Assembly (NCBI RefSeq): GCF_029201445.1
Contig: NZ_CP102381.1
Span: 1-64,000, forward strand
Source: Thiomicrorhabdus lithotrophica
GTDB taxonomy: Bacteria > Pseudomonadota > Gammaproteobacteria > Thiomicrospirales > Thiomicrospiraceae
Direction: 5' to 3'
DNA: 64,000 nt
Part shown: in pieces, positions 47,187 to 56,649 of the stretch
Layout of the letters: each line of letters starts with the position of its first letter
How positions within the stretch are numbered: the stretch's first letter is position 1
Notes under the pieces: model-generated
Told to the model about the DNA's origin: nothing
Databases searched by the model: none
What the model saw: only the letters and a program-made list of their open reading frames with translations
Position numbers and translations under genes: made by a program

Positions 47187-47936
47187 ATGAAACTAAATAA
47201 AAAAATTCTAGCTTTACTATTAACAGGCCTGATATTCAGTACCAATAGTTATGCAAATTCTCCAGAAATTCAAAGTCCTGCAATGAATACTGAAGATCCA
47301 TATGAATCTTTTAATAGAGTAATGTTTGATTTTAATATGGGTTTCAATGATACGGTGGGTTTACCTTTAGCTAATGCATATAACGGTGTTGTACCTCAAC
47401 CAGTTAGGACTGGCTTGAATAATGTTTTTGACAATTTACAAACTCCGCTCTCAGCCATAAACTGTTTTTTACAAGGTAAAACAGAAGATGGTTTATCTGA
47501 AATCATGCGTTTTACTATTAATTCTACTTTTGGGTTATTTGGCTTATTGGACATTGCTGAACCGGCTGGTTTAACAGCAAAAGAAGAAGATTTAGGACAA
47601 ACTCTTTACCATTGGGGGGTTTGGAATGAAGCTAATTATTTAGTATTACCCTTTATTGGTCCATATACCACTCGAAGTTTGACTGGGAATGCGATTGATA
47701 GTACTTATGATCCCGTTTATAACTATATCTTAGATGTAGAAAACGATGAAAGATCTCTTATTTTCTTTGGGAATGCTTTTGTTAAATACACGAGTGTCGT
47801 TAAACTAGTTGAAGATATAAAAACCCAACCTGATCCCTATGTATTTAGTAGAGAGAGTTATTTACAGTACCGTACAAATCAAATTTATGACGGTAAAGCG
47901 CCACAACCATCTTTAGATGATTTTAACTTTGAATAA
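47187..47936 (+). CDS. mlaA: MlaA (VacJ) family protein without lipobox
   Basis: MlaA is normally an outer-membrane lipoprotein that removes phospholipids from the outer leaflet. The 249-residue protein shows the family blocks DPYESFNRVMFDFN, GLNNVFDNLQTPLSAIN, TFGLFGLLDIA and EDLGQTLYHWGV. The signal peptide (LLLTGLIFSTNSYANS) is type I with no Cys, so lipidation is not predicted. No other mla genes are adjacent. Ends near a small hairpin at 47993-48013. Confidence 0.88.
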   Translation: MKLNKKILALLLTGLIFSTNSYANSPEIQSPAMNTEDPYESFNRVMFDFNMGFNDTVGLPLANAYNGVVPQPVRTGLNNVFDNLQTPLSAINCFLQGKTEDGLSEIMRFTINSTFGLFGLLDIAEPAGLTAKEEDLGQTLYHWGVWNEANYLVLPFIGPYTTRSLTGNAIDSTYDPVYNYILDVENDERSLIFFGNAFVKYTSVVKLVEDIKTQPDPYVFSRESYLQYRTNQIYDGKAPQPSLDDFNFE

Positions 47937-47992
47937 TTATCTAATTTTTTTATTTAAATTTACGTCAAAATATTCCTATAAAAACAAGCTAT

Positions 47993-48013
47993 AAGAGCGG
48001 TTTATACCGCTTT
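47993..48013 (+). terminator. Hairpin after mlaA
   Basis: AGCGGT and ACCGCT arms with a TTAT loop and short T/A flanks, 57 bases after the mlaA stop; plausible terminator of modest strength. Confidence 0.65.
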
Positions 48014-48087
48014 AATCATTGACTAAAATTAAGTTTATGGTAGCCTTACTCGTTTATAAAATTTATTTATGATAGGCTGATTTTCTT

Positions 48088-50931
48088 ATGAACCTTTTAG
48101 CATTCAATCTTCCGATTGTGGTGTTATTGCCCTTTTTTGGCGCAATTCTAGTTGCGTATTCAGCAAAATTTAATCGTTTAGCTGCAGCTTATACTAGTGG
48201 CTTAGTAACATTATTAAGTTTAGCCTTTTTAATACCTTCCATTTCTCAAGTATTTTCTGGTCAGACAATCATACAAAGTTGGTCCTGGTTAGAAGGTATT
48301 GGTCTGTATTTTGCCTTTAGATTAGACGGTTTAGCTTTACTGTTCGCTTTAATGATTTTGATTATTGGTTTATTAGTCATTATCTATGCGCGTTATTACT
48401 TGGCAAAAACTGATTCTATGGGGCGTTTTTACGCCTATATGATGATGTTTATGGGTTCAATGCTTGGTATTGTGCTTTCTGAAAATGTTCTACAGTTAGT
48501 TGTCTTTTGGGAATTGACTTCCATCACCTCATTCCTGTTAATCAGTTATTGGCAACATCGTCGAGATGCACGTGAAGGTGCTCGAATGGCTTTAGCCGTT
48601 ACCGGTGCTGGTGGTTTAGCCTTACTTGGTGGTGTGTTGCTACTGGGTCATATTGTTGGTAGTTATCAACTTACTGATATTCTTGCTCAGGGTGATTTAA
48701 TTCGTGGTCATGAATTGTATGAAGTCACTTTAATATTGATTTTATTGGGTGTATTCACTAAATCAGCACAGTTTCCATTCCATTTTTGGTTACCACATGC
48801 AATGGCTGCACCAACGCCTGTATCGGCCTATTTGCATTCCGCAACTATGGTTAAAGCGGGTATTTTTCTTTTAGCTCGTTTCTTCCCAGTTCTTTCAGGT
48901 ACAGATATTTGGACTTGGTTAGTGGGTGGTGCAGGAATGATTACCTTATTGATTGGTGCTTATACCGCCCTGTTTAAACATGATTTAAAAGGGTTATTAG
49001 CTTATTCAACCATTAGTCATTTAGGGTTAATCACCTTATTATTTGGTTTTGGTACTCAGTTAGCGGCAGTAGCTGCAATTTTCCATATTATTAACCATGC
49101 AACCTTCAAAGCATCTTTATTCATGGTAGCCGGTATTATTGATCACGAAACAGGTACTCGTGATATGCGTAAGATTAACGGGTTAATTAAGTATATGCCT
49201 CATACTGCAGCATTAGCCATTATTGCCTCTTTGGCGATGGCTGGTGTGCCGTTACTAAATGGTTTCTTAAGTAAAGAGATGTTCTTTGCTGAAGCGGTCA
49301 GTGCCTCACAAGCTTCTATGTATGCTTGGACGATACCTGTATTAGTGACGATCGCAGGTATTTTGTCTGTGGCCTATTCATTACGTTTTATTCACGATGT
49401 TTTCTTTAATGGTGAACCTATTGGTCTAACCAAAACACCGCATGAACCACCCCGTTTTATGAAGATTCCTGTCGATTTGTTAGTCATTATTTGTTTAGCA
49501 GTTGGTATTTTACCGATGTATACCGTTGCACCTATTTTAGATATAGCGGTTGCAGGGACTTTACAAACCACTCCACCAGAATATAGCTTAGCTATTTGGC
49601 ATGGTTTAAATTTACCTTTGATGATGAGTTTTGTGGCTTTAGCTGTAGGAACATTAATTTATTTCAATCGTAAAGCATTAATTACGAATTACGAACGTCA
49701 TGAACACATTAATGCCAAAGCTTACTTTATGAAATTAATGGATAAATTAATTAGTTTCAGTATTAAAGTTAGTCGCAGTTTTGATAAAGGTTCATTACAA
49801 AATTCAGCTGCGTGGATTATTTTTGGTTCAATTGTTATTACTGCGTTTGGTTTCTTAAGTTTTAACAGTGAATTATTAGGTAATCGTGCTTTGATGGACA
49901 TTGATCCAGTCAGTGTCATTGTGGCTTCTTTATTAATTATAGCCAGCATTATGACGGTTGTTTGGCATAGAAAACGTATTGTGAGTTTGGTTGTAATTGG
50001 TGTGGTTGGTTTAGTTATTGCGCTTATTTTTATTAAATTCTCAGCACCTGATTTAGCTTTAACTCAAATTTCAGTAGAAATAGTTACTATTATTTTATTG
50101 TTACTTGCGTTGTATTTTTTACCTCAAAAAACACCTAAAGAGATTGGCAAAATACGTATTTTGAGAGATATGGGTTTAGCGATTTTTTCTGGTGTTGGTG
50201 TGACTCTTTTCACCATGATGGTATTAAGTCGAGAGTTTGATCCTATCTCTTATTATTTCTTAAATAACAGCGTCCCTGGCGGCGGAGGAACCAACGTAGT
50301 AAATGTTATTTTGGTTGATTTTCGTGGTTTTGATACCTTGGGTGAAATTGTTGTATTGGCTTTAGCAGGCCTGGGTATTTTTGCCATGTTACAAGGATTA
50401 ACCTTGCCAGCACCCAATAATGACATAAAAGGTCGTATATGGAGCCGAGATTCACATCCTGTTATTTTACAAACATTTACCCGTTTAATGATGCCACTGA
50501 TGATTATGGTAGCGGTTTACATCTTCTTAAGAGGACATAATCTACCAGGAGGTGGATTTATAGCTGGTCTGATTGCCTCTGTAGCGTTAATAGTAATGTA
50601 TTTATCTAACGGTATTGAATGGACTCAGAAACGTCTTACAGTTGACATGCACCTAGTGATTGGTTTTGGTTTATTAATAGCAACTGCGACTGGATTAGTG
50701 GCAATGGGTCTAGGTTATCCATTCTTAACCTCAGCCTTTAGCCATATCCATTGGCCTATTGTTGGAGATTTTGAAATTGCCAGTGCTATAGCTTTTGATT
50801 TAGGTGTATTCCTAGTAGTAGTGGGCGCAACAGTAATGAGCTTAGTTCAACTTGGAAAGTTAAGTATGTTGTCTCATAAACAACAACATACTTATCAAGA
50901 AAAACAGACAATTGTGGGAGGTAATGACTAA
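48088..50931 (+). CDS. mrpA: Mrp-type Na+/H+ antiporter, fused subunit A-B
   Basis: A 947-residue multi-pass protein, the large subunit of the Mrp/Mnh monovalent cation/proton antiporter, homologous to complex I NuoL. The antiporter core includes HAMAAPTPVSAYLHSATMVK; the C-terminal part (about 800-940: LMIMVAVYIFLRGHNLPGGG) is the MrpB domain, fused as in many Gram-negative operons. Its stop codon shares one base with the start of the subunit C gene (TAATG). The complex helps sodium and pH homeostasis and can be proton-motive-force driven. Confidence 0.96.
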   Translation: MNLLAFNLPIVVLLPFFGAILVAYSAKFNRLAAAYTSGLVTLLSLAFLIPSISQVFSGQTIIQSWSWLEGIGLYFAFRLDGLALLFALMILIIGLLVIIYARYYLAKTDSMGRFYAYMMMFMGSMLGIVLSENVLQLVVFWELTSITSFLLISYWQHRRDAREGARMALAVTGAGGLALLGGVLLLGHIVGSYQLTDILAQGDLIRGHELYEVTLILILLGVFTKSAQFPFHFWLPHAMAAPTPVSAYLHSATMVKAGIFLLARFFPVLSGTDIWTWLVGGAGMITLLIGAYTALFKHDLKGLLAYSTISHLGLITLLFGFGTQLAAVAAIFHIINHATFKASLFMVAGIIDHETGTRDMRKINGLIKYMPHTAALAIIASLAMAGVPLLNGFLSKEMFFAEAVSASQASMYAWTIPVLVTIAGILSVAYSLRFIHDVFFNGEPIGLTKTPHEPPRFMKIPVDLLVIICLAVGILPMYTVAPILDIAVAGTLQTTPPEYSLAIWHGLNLPLMMSFVALAVGTLIYFNRKALITNYERHEHINAKAYFMKLMDKLISFSIKVSRSFDKGSLQNSAAWIIFGSIVITAFGFLSFNSELLGNRALMDIDPVSVIVASLLIIASIMTVVWHRKRIVSLVVIGVVGLVIALIFIKFSAPDLALTQISVEIVTIILLLLALYFLPQKTPKEIGKIRILRDMGLAIFSGVGVTLFTMMVLSREFDPISYYFLNNSVPGGGGTNVVNVILVDFRGFDTLGEIVVLALAGLGIFAMLQGLTLPAPNNDIKGRIWSRDSHPVILQTFTRLMMPLMIMVAVYIFLRGHNLPGGGFIAGLIASVALIVMYLSNGIEWTQKRLTVDMHLVIGFGLLIATATGLVAMGLGYPFLTSAFSHIHWPIVGDFEIASAIAFDLGVFLVVVGATVMSLVQLGKLSMLSHKQQHTYQEKQTIVGGND

Positions 50932-51329
50932 TGGAATGGTTAATTTCAATTTCAATTGGTGTGATGACCGCCGCAGGTGTATTTTTAACGTTACGTGCTA
51001 GAACATTTCCGGTTGTTTTAGGGTTAACCCTATTGGCTTATGCTGTGAATGTTTTCTTATTTACAATGGGTCGATTAAATAGCGGATTACCGGCTGTTAT
51101 TAACGAAGTTCAAACTCAATATGCAGATCCTTTGCCTCAAGCTTTAGTATTAACAGCGATTGTTATTGCGTTTGGAATGACGGCATTTTTAATTGTTTTA
51201 GCGCTAAAAGCACGTTCTGAATTAGGTAATGATCATGTTGATGGAATTCATTTAGCTAAAGATGAAAAATCATTAGAACAAATAGTGCCGCCTAAAAAAG
51301 CGACTAAATTAGCAGGAGGAGAACGCTAA
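50931..51329 (+). CDS. mrpC: Mrp antiporter subunit C
   Basis: A 132-residue three-helix subunit resembling NuoK: GVMTAAGVFLTLRARTFPVVLGL and the DPLPQALVLTAIVIAFGMTAF block are diagnostic. Start and stop overlap the neighbours by one base (TAATG) on both sides, so translation is tightly coupled in the mrpA-C-D order. The C-terminal tail is soluble and Lys-rich. Confidence 0.95.
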   Translation: MEWLISISIGVMTAAGVFLTLRARTFPVVLGLTLLAYAVNVFLFTMGRLNSGLPAVINEVQTQYADPLPQALVLTAIVIAFGMTAFLIVLALKARSELGNDHVDGIHLAKDEKSLEQIVPPKKATKLAGGER

Positions 51330-52897
51330 TGTTACTTGAAACATTTATGCCCGTACTCTTGCCATTAATAAGTGGTATTTTGGTTTTATTGGCTCGATCA
51401 GGTGGATTGGAATTACAAAGATTAGTGAGTTTAATTGCGGTTGTTGCGCTGATTTTTGTTAATTTAAATGCTATACAAATTGCAGTGCAATTGCCACCAC
51501 AAGTTTATGCTTTAGGTAATTGGATAGCACCGTTTGGTATTGTTATGGTGTTAGATAAGCTTTCTGCTACTTTAGTTTTAGTTACTTCGTTATTAGCGGT
51601 AGCGGCTTTATGGTATGCCGTTAGACAAAAAATAGATGAACAAGGTTCGCATTTCCATGTCTTGTTTCATATTCAATTATTTGGTCTAAATGGCGCCTTT
51701 ATGACAGGAGATGTTTTCAACCTCTTCGTATTCTTTGAAGTGTTGTTATTAGCTTCTTATGGTTTACTTTTACATGGTGGAGGGCGTTTAAAAACACGTG
51801 CTGGACTGCATTATGTTTCGTTAAACCTAGTTGGTTCAACTCTGTTTTTATTTGCTGTAGGTGCATTATATGGCATTTTAGGTACGCTTAACTTGGCAGA
51901 TATGGCGGTTAGAATATCAACCTTGTCACCTGATGACCAAGGTGTGGTTGCAGCTGCGGGATTGATGTTGTTATTGGTATTTGGTATCAAAGCAGCTATG
52001 TTTCCGTTGTACCTATGGTTACCGCAGGCTTATGCTAATACATCAGCGCCTGTTGCCGCTCTATTTGCGATTATGACCAAAGTAGGGCTTTATGCCATTA
52101 TTCGTATTCATGGGACTTTATTTGGTGAAAATGCAGGTGATTTAGCCGCAATTCATATTCCTTGGGTTCTATGGTTAGGGTTAATTACTCTATTCTTGGC
52201 AGCTTTAGGAGCGATTGCATCACGACATTTACGTGAGCAAGTAGCTTATTTGGTGCTAGCTTCCGTTGCTACATTATTGATTGGTATTGGTATAAACAAT
52301 GTAGAAGCGATGTCAGCTACCATTTTTTACCTAATACACTCAACTTTAATTGCCGGCGCGATGTTCTTAATTGCTGATTGGATTCGTCAAGGTAGAGGTG
52401 AAGCAGAAGACCAATTTATAAGCGCACACGCTATGCCTAATGCCATTGTAGTCGGGAGTATCTTTATGGTAGGCGCTATTGCAATGACAGGTTTACCGCC
52501 TCTATCTGGTTTTATAGGTAAGTTACTGATCTTATCTTCGGCTTTGACACACCCTCAATTTTTCTGGATTTTAGGTGTGGTGTTGGTTTCTGGTTTATTA
52601 ATGATTATTGCGATGGCTCGTTCTGGATCATTGCTGTTTTACAATGTTTTACCAGAAGAGAAATGCCATACCATTGATGGTAAAGAAGTCTGCAAAACAC
52701 CTAAAACATTACCTCTAAAAGGAGCTGCTTCTGTAATTGGGTTACTGTCAGTTGCGATTATTTTAGTGGTATTTGCTAAACCATTTCATGCATTTACGGA
52801 TTCAGCTGCAGCGCAGGTGTTTGAAAGCAATTTATATCAACAGCAGGTCTTACAAATTAAACCGATTGCTAACCCGCTTAAGGAGTTAGTGGAATGA
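51329..52897 (+). CDS. mrpD: Mrp antiporter subunit D
   Basis: A 522-residue subunit homologous to NuoM/NuoN of complex I, with about 14 helices; conserved FNLFVFFEVLLLASYGLLLHG and WLPQAYANTSAPVAALFAIM contain the polar residues of the proton path. It carries a short hydrophilic insert near residues 440-460 (EEKCHTIDGKEVCKTPKT) with two Cys, unusual but of unknown meaning. Its last codons overlap subunit E by 4 bases (ATGA). Confidence 0.95.
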   Translation: MLLETFMPVLLPLISGILVLLARSGGLELQRLVSLIAVVALIFVNLNAIQIAVQLPPQVYALGNWIAPFGIVMVLDKLSATLVLVTSLLAVAALWYAVRQKIDEQGSHFHVLFHIQLFGLNGAFMTGDVFNLFVFFEVLLLASYGLLLHGGGRLKTRAGLHYVSLNLVGSTLFLFAVGALYGILGTLNLADMAVRISTLSPDDQGVVAAAGLMLLLVFGIKAAMFPLYLWLPQAYANTSAPVAALFAIMTKVGLYAIIRIHGTLFGENAGDLAAIHIPWVLWLGLITLFLAALGAIASRHLREQVAYLVLASVATLLIGIGINNVEAMSATIFYLIHSTLIAGAMFLIADWIRQGRGEAEDQFISAHAMPNAIVVGSIFMVGAIAMTGLPPLSGFIGKLLILSSALTHPQFFWILGVVLVSGLLMIIAMARSGSLLFYNVLPEEKCHTIDGKEVCKTPKTLPLKGAASVIGLLSVAIILVVFAKPFHAFTDSAAAQVFESNLYQQQVLQIKPIANPLKELVE

Positions 52898-53385
52898 AAA
52901 AAATATTTCCTCATCCAATTTTAAGTATTACCTTATGGGTAGTTTGGTTATTGTTGAATAATACAGTGGCTCCTGGACATATGGTTCTAGGTGCCATTTT
53001 AGCGACTGTTATTCCACTATTAACCTCAGCTTTTTGGGCTGAAAAAGTGTGTATACGCCATCCGTTAACGCTACTAAAATTTATAGGAATAGTGCTTTGG
53101 GATATATTAATAGCAAACGTAATAGTGGCTAAATTAATCTTAGGTAGTAAAGATAAATTACAGCCTAAGTTTTTACATATTCCGTTAGATATTCAACACC
53201 CTTTAGCAATTGGATTACTTGCTAATACCATCTCACTCACACCTGGTACGGTTTCTTGTGATTTAAGTGAAGATAAAAAAACGTTGTTGGTACATGGTCT
53301 ACATGAAGAAGATCCACAAGCTACTATTAACGAGATTAAACAACGCTACGAACAGCCCTTAAAGAAGGTATTTGAATCATGTTAG
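52894..53385 (+). CDS. mrpE: Mrp antiporter subunit E
   Basis: A 163-residue subunit with two N-terminal helices and a cytoplasmic domain containing the family motif ANTISLTPGTVSCDLSEDKK. MrpE proteins are needed for complex stability. Starts with ATGA overlap with mrpD and overlaps mrpF by 7 bases. Confidence 0.94.
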   Translation: MKKIFPHPILSITLWVVWLLLNNTVAPGHMVLGAILATVIPLLTSAFWAEKVCIRHPLTLLKFIGIVLWDILIANVIVAKLILGSKDKLQPKFLHIPLDIQHPLAIGLLANTISLTPGTVSCDLSEDKKTLLVHGLHEEDPQATINEIKQRYEQPLKKVFESC

Positions 53386-53648
53386 AGTTAAGCTTACAGA
53401 TAGGTTTTGTTTTAATTTCATTAGCTTTAATTCTTAGCTTTTATCGATTAATTAAAGGTCCAGGTCAGCCCGATCGAATTTTAGCTTTAGATACCCTTTA
53501 CATAAATAGCATTGCTATTTTGGTTTTGACGGGTATTTATTTAGAAAGCACTGTTTATTTTGAAGCGGCTCTATTGATAGCTGTTATGGGATTTGTAGGT
53601 ACAGTGGCTTTGAGTAAGTACCTTCTTCGTGGCGATATAATGGAATAA
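53379..53648 (+). CDS. mrpF: Mrp antiporter subunit F
   Basis: An 89-residue three-helix subunit, with the signature FYRLIKGPGQPDRILALDTL. Overlaps mrpE by 7 bases and precedes mrpG by 9 bases. MrpF-like proteins can also move bile salts in other bacteria, but context fixes this one as an antiporter subunit. Confidence 0.94.
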   Translation: MLELSLQIGFVLISLALILSFYRLIKGPGQPDRILALDTLYINSIAILVLTGIYLESTVYFEAALLIAVMGFVGTVALSKYLLRGDIME

Positions 53649-53657
53649 GGACAGACA

Positions 53658-53999
53658 ATGAGTGAATGGACTGAAAACCTATTAGGTTTATTAATAATCA
53701 TTGGAGCGATATTTACTCTAGTTGGTTCTATTGGACTTTATAAGCTACCTGATTTTTATATGCGCTTACATGGACCAACAAAGGCCAGTACCTTAGGTGT
53801 AGGTGCTATTCTTATTGCCTCAGTGATCTATTTTAGTATCAAACAAGATGCGCTAAGTTTGCATGAAATCTTAGTGACACTATTCTTATTTATCACCGCT
53901 CCAATAGGTGCGCATTTAATGGCAAAATCGGCAATTCATATTAATACTGAACAAGTTAGTAGAACAAAAAAATACCATTCTAAAAATGGCACTAAATAA
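53658..53999 (+). CDS. mrpG: Mrp antiporter subunit G
   Basis: A 113-residue three-helix subunit with family block GSIGLYKLPDFYMRLHGPTKA and LFLFITAPIGAHLMAKSA. Last gene of the complete mrpA(B)-C-D-E-F-G operon; it ends 15 bases before the convergent 7TM-transglutaminase gene. Confidence 0.94.
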   Translation: MSEWTENLLGLLIIIGAIFTLVGSIGLYKLPDFYMRLHGPTKASTLGVGAILIASVIYFSIKQDALSLHEILVTLFLFITAPIGAHLMAKSAIHINTEQVSRTKKYHSKNGTK

Positions 54000-54014
54000 T
54001 CTTAAGTTGTTTTA

Positions 54015-55520
54015 TTACGGATCAGTTTTAGGTTCTTCAATCACATCTTTTGATTCTTTCGGTTTACAGAGTATCAAGGCTAGTGCAATGGTTACTAGAT
54101 GCATCTCTGGGTGAACTAAGAACCAGTCACCTATAAAAGATAATTGTAAAACACCAATTACAATAAAGGTTAATAGTAAAGTGTAAACCATCTTTATGTT
54201 AGCCTGATTTACACTCGTTTTATTTAAAGCAGTAAAGTATTTATCTATTAGTAATGTCAGGATAATTACAGGTAGAAGCGCATCAGATGGATTTTCTATC
54301 CAACCCATTGTATCGGCTAGCGTTAAAATGAATATTAATACTAAAATTACAAAAGTTAGAGTGACGGTATGCTCAACAATTTTATTTTTATTTTGAACTA
54401 GTTTTTTAACATAAATAGTTGGGAAAAAAACGAATGTCAAAATGATAAAACTTAGTAGTATTTCGTTGAAAGCTAAGGCTAATCCTAATAGAGCTGGTGT
54501 AAGTGTCCCAAAAGTTTCAATTCTTAAAAAAGCCTTTAAAAAAGCGGTAATCAGAACCGCAAAAGGCAATGTTAATAGAATTTTTAAGGTGTCTTGAATG
54601 TCTAATGGCAGTAGTTCTAAGTTATAAAACTTCTCAATATTAAATTTTTGTGCTTCATCAATCAAAACGTTATCTACTGAAAGGGTTTCTTTTAATTTAG
54701 ACCCGTTTTTTACACTACTATATTTATTAGAATCCTTAGAAAATGCAATCAATTTCAAAGTGTTGTCTGACCATAAATCCAAAACTTGCCAATAATCCCC
54801 ATCATGAAATTCTAGCCAACCTCTTTTATAACTATTATTCTTAATATCAACGGTAATACCACAAACTGTCCGGATAGGAATATTAAGGCTTCTCAGGTTA
54901 GTTAATAAATTGTTTTGCTCAATAAGCCAGTTATTACAGGGTTTATTCTTTAAGCTTTGATAATTAGGAAAGGCTCCCCAATAAGACTCATAAAACTCTA
55001 AATATTTAGGTAAACTTGAATCAGATTCTAGTAACTTTTCTGGGTTGAAGGCGTTTTTAGCTAAATATTGATTAAACTTAGCTAAGCGTTTTTGGTCAAA
55101 TTCATCTAGTTTGGTATATTTATCAAACTCGGCTGCTTTAAGTGGGGTTGCAACGCGTTTTTGAGCATTATCAAGGTGTGAAAAGTTGTATTGTAATTGG
55201 ATGGTGCTGGGTCTTTTTTCCGTAGCAATTAAAATAATACCCCTTTTATCGCCATCTTTATAATTACGCTTAATTATTCGCCATCCGTTGTAACTCATTG
55301 ATTGGGATACTAATCTATTTTTTCTTGTAGAATACGGGAGAGGAAGCTGAATTTCTGTTTCATTAATAACGGTTTTAGTGACTTCATAGTTGATTGTTAA
55401 TTTAGTTTGTAATGGCGATTTTTTATCAGTAATAGGTAACCAAAAAAGTTTCAAAATATAGATTAATATAGCTAATGCTATCAACCCTATAATGACTTTT
55501 TTATTTGGTAGGTTAAACAT
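54015..55520 (-). CDS. Inactive transglutaminase fused to seven-TM domain
   Basis: About 501 residues: one N-terminal helix (KKVIIGLIALAILIYILKLF), a periplasmic transglutaminase-like domain (about 40-275, with NWLIEQNNLLTNLRSL and IPIRTVCGITVD) and a seven-helix C-terminal membrane domain (about 300-490). This is the architecture of the transglut_i_TM / 7TM_transglut families, which are predicted to be catalytically dead and to work with a retropepsin-like partner; function is not established. The ATG at 55520 shares bases with the start of the partner gene; a GTG at 55532 would make a larger overlap. Confidence 0.8.
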   Translation of the reverse strand: MFNLPNKKVIIGLIALAILIYILKLFWLPITDKKSPLQTKLTINYEVTKTVINETEIQLPLPYSTRKNRLVSQSMSYNGWRIIKRNYKDGDKRGIILIATEKRPSTIQLQYNFSHLDNAQKRVATPLKAAEFDKYTKLDEFDQKRLAKFNQYLAKNAFNPEKLLESDSSLPKYLEFYESYWGAFPNYQSLKNKPCNNWLIEQNNLLTNLRSLNIPIRTVCGITVDIKNNSYKRGWLEFHDGDYWQVLDLWSDNTLKLIAFSKDSNKYSSVKNGSKLKETLSVDNVLIDEAQKFNIEKFYNLELLPLDIQDTLKILLTLPFAVLITAFLKAFLRIETFGTLTPALLGLALAFNEILLSFIILTFVFFPTIYVKKLVQNKNKIVEHTVTLTFVILVLIFILTLADTMGWIENPSDALLPVIILTLLIDKYFTALNKTSVNQANIKMVYTLLLTFIVIGVLQLSFIGDWFLVHPEMHLVTIALALILCKPKESKDVIEEPKTDP

Positions 55521-56004
55521 GAAGTTCTTCACTATTTTTGTATTAAATATATTTGTAATTTTTTATACCGCAAACCTTTACGCACAAAATATAGTTGGCT
55601 GGTTAGAAAATATTACGTTAATTAATCAATCTCAGCAAATTTCAATTGAATCAAAAATTGACAGTGGTGCTGATCATTCTTCTATTCATGCTCATGATAT
55701 TATTTTTTTTCAAAAAGGGAACAAAGATTGGATCAGGTTTAAAACAATATCTGATTACATTATTGAAGCGCCTTTTGTACGTAATGCTCAAATAAAGACT
55801 AAACATATTGGGGTGCAAGATAGACCAGTGGTTATTTTGGAAATATGTATTGGGGATGTGAGAAAAAAAATAGAAGTGAATTTAGTAGATAGAAAACACT
55901 TTTCTAAACCAATGTTAGTTGGTCGATCAGCGCTTTCTAATTTTTTAATTGATCCAACTAAAACTTATTTATTAAATCAAGACAGTTGTATTGACTATAA
56001 ATAA
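55519..56004 (+). CDS. Retropepsin-like aspartic protease family protein (Zn_protease/RimK-associated)
   Basis: A 161-residue protein with a signal peptide (FFTIFVLNIFVIFYTANLYA) and the family motif KIDSGADHSSIHA, where D in DSGA is the predicted catalytic Asp; the second block is MLVGRSALSNFLIDPTKTYL. Older annotations call it ATP-dependent zinc protease. The ATG at 55519 with AGGTT upstream is preferred. In relatives it neighbours the inactive transglutaminase-7TM gene and often a RimK-like ligase; no ligase is found here. Divergent pair with interlocked start codons. Confidence 0.82.
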   Translation: MKFFTIFVLNIFVIFYTANLYAQNIVGWLENITLINQSQQISIESKIDSGADHSSIHAHDIIFFQKGNKDWIRFKTISDYIIEAPFVRNAQIKTKHIGVQDRPVVILEICIGDVRKKIEVNLVDRKHFSKPMLVGRSALSNFLIDPTKTYLLNQDSCIDYK

Positions 56005-56027
56005 ATATATTGAATCTAAACATCACG

Positions 56028-56570
56028 TTAAGAGTGCTGATCACGCTTAAGTTTGTCTAAGTAAGCCTTACGCTTTTCAGGCGGTAGAGAAGCTAACATT
56101 TGTTGCAGTTTTGCTTTTTGTTGTGCAGCAAAATCCTGGCTTTTTTGTGTTGGAGGTGCGATCTTAACACCACGTTTTTCTAAACTTTTACGCTCTGCAA
56201 TTTTATCAATTTTCTCTTTTAAAATTGCTGCAGTGAAAGGTTTTACAATGTAACCATCAACACCTGCTTGAGCTGCATCTAAGATTTGACTGCGTTTCTG
56301 TTCAGCAGTAATTAGCATAAAAGGTAAATCACTCAGGTTTTCGTCAGCACGAACTCGTCTTAAAAGCTCGATTCCTGTCATTTCAGGCATATTCCAATCA
56401 CTTACAATAAAGTCATATTTGCCTGTTTGAATCATTGGCCAAGCTTTAGAACCATCATTAGCATCATCAATGTTTGTGAAGCCAAGTTCTTTCAAAAGGT
56501 TGGTTACAATTCTAATCATCGTAGCAAAGTCATCTACCACCAAAATGTTTATATTTTTATCGATTGCCAT
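56028..56570 (-). CDS. CheY-like response regulator with C-terminal extension
   Basis: A 180-residue single-domain response regulator: acidic pair D13-D14, phosphoacceptor D58 (FIVSDWNMPEMTG), T88 and K110, as in CheY. It is close to chemotaxis CheY (AQAGVDGYIVKPF) but has a 50-residue Lys/Gln-rich tail (SQDFAAQQKAKLQQMLASLP, helical). No histidine kinase or che genes are adjacent, so the partner is elsewhere; it could relay from the chemoreceptor type found at 40.9 kb (inference). Confidence 0.88.
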   Translation of the reverse strand: MAIDKNINILVVDDFATMIRIVTNLLKELGFTNIDDANDGSKAWPMIQTGKYDFIVSDWNMPEMTGIELLRRVRADENLSDLPFMLITAEQKRSQILDAAQAGVDGYIVKPFTAAILKEKIDKIAERKSLEKRGVKIAPPTQKSQDFAAQQKAKLQQMLASLPPEKRKAYLDKLKRDQHS

Positions 56571-56612
56571 ATCATCAGCCAGCTTATGTATTTAATTTGT
56601 TCATTATAAATT

Positions 56613-56649
56613 TTGATAAATCTATATCAATAGAAATCTAGCTAGATTT
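56613..56649. promoter_or_regulatory. Two adjacent palindromes upstream of the CheY-like gene
   Basis: TTGATAAATCTATATCAA (56613-56630) has TTGATA/TATCAA arms, and AAATCTAGCTAGATTT (56634-56649) is a perfect 16-base palindrome. AAATCTA recurs three times. They lie 43-79 bases before the minus-strand gene and about 190 bases before the plus-strand HTH gene. The region 56571-56838 is otherwise AT-rich without genes. Confidence 0.5.

Noticed and set aside
33331-50380. Other GGCCT-containing sites such as CAGGCCTG at 33331, 47224 and 50368
   Set aside because: They share only the inner 8 bases, lack the ACC/GGT arms and are not counted as members of the palindrome family.
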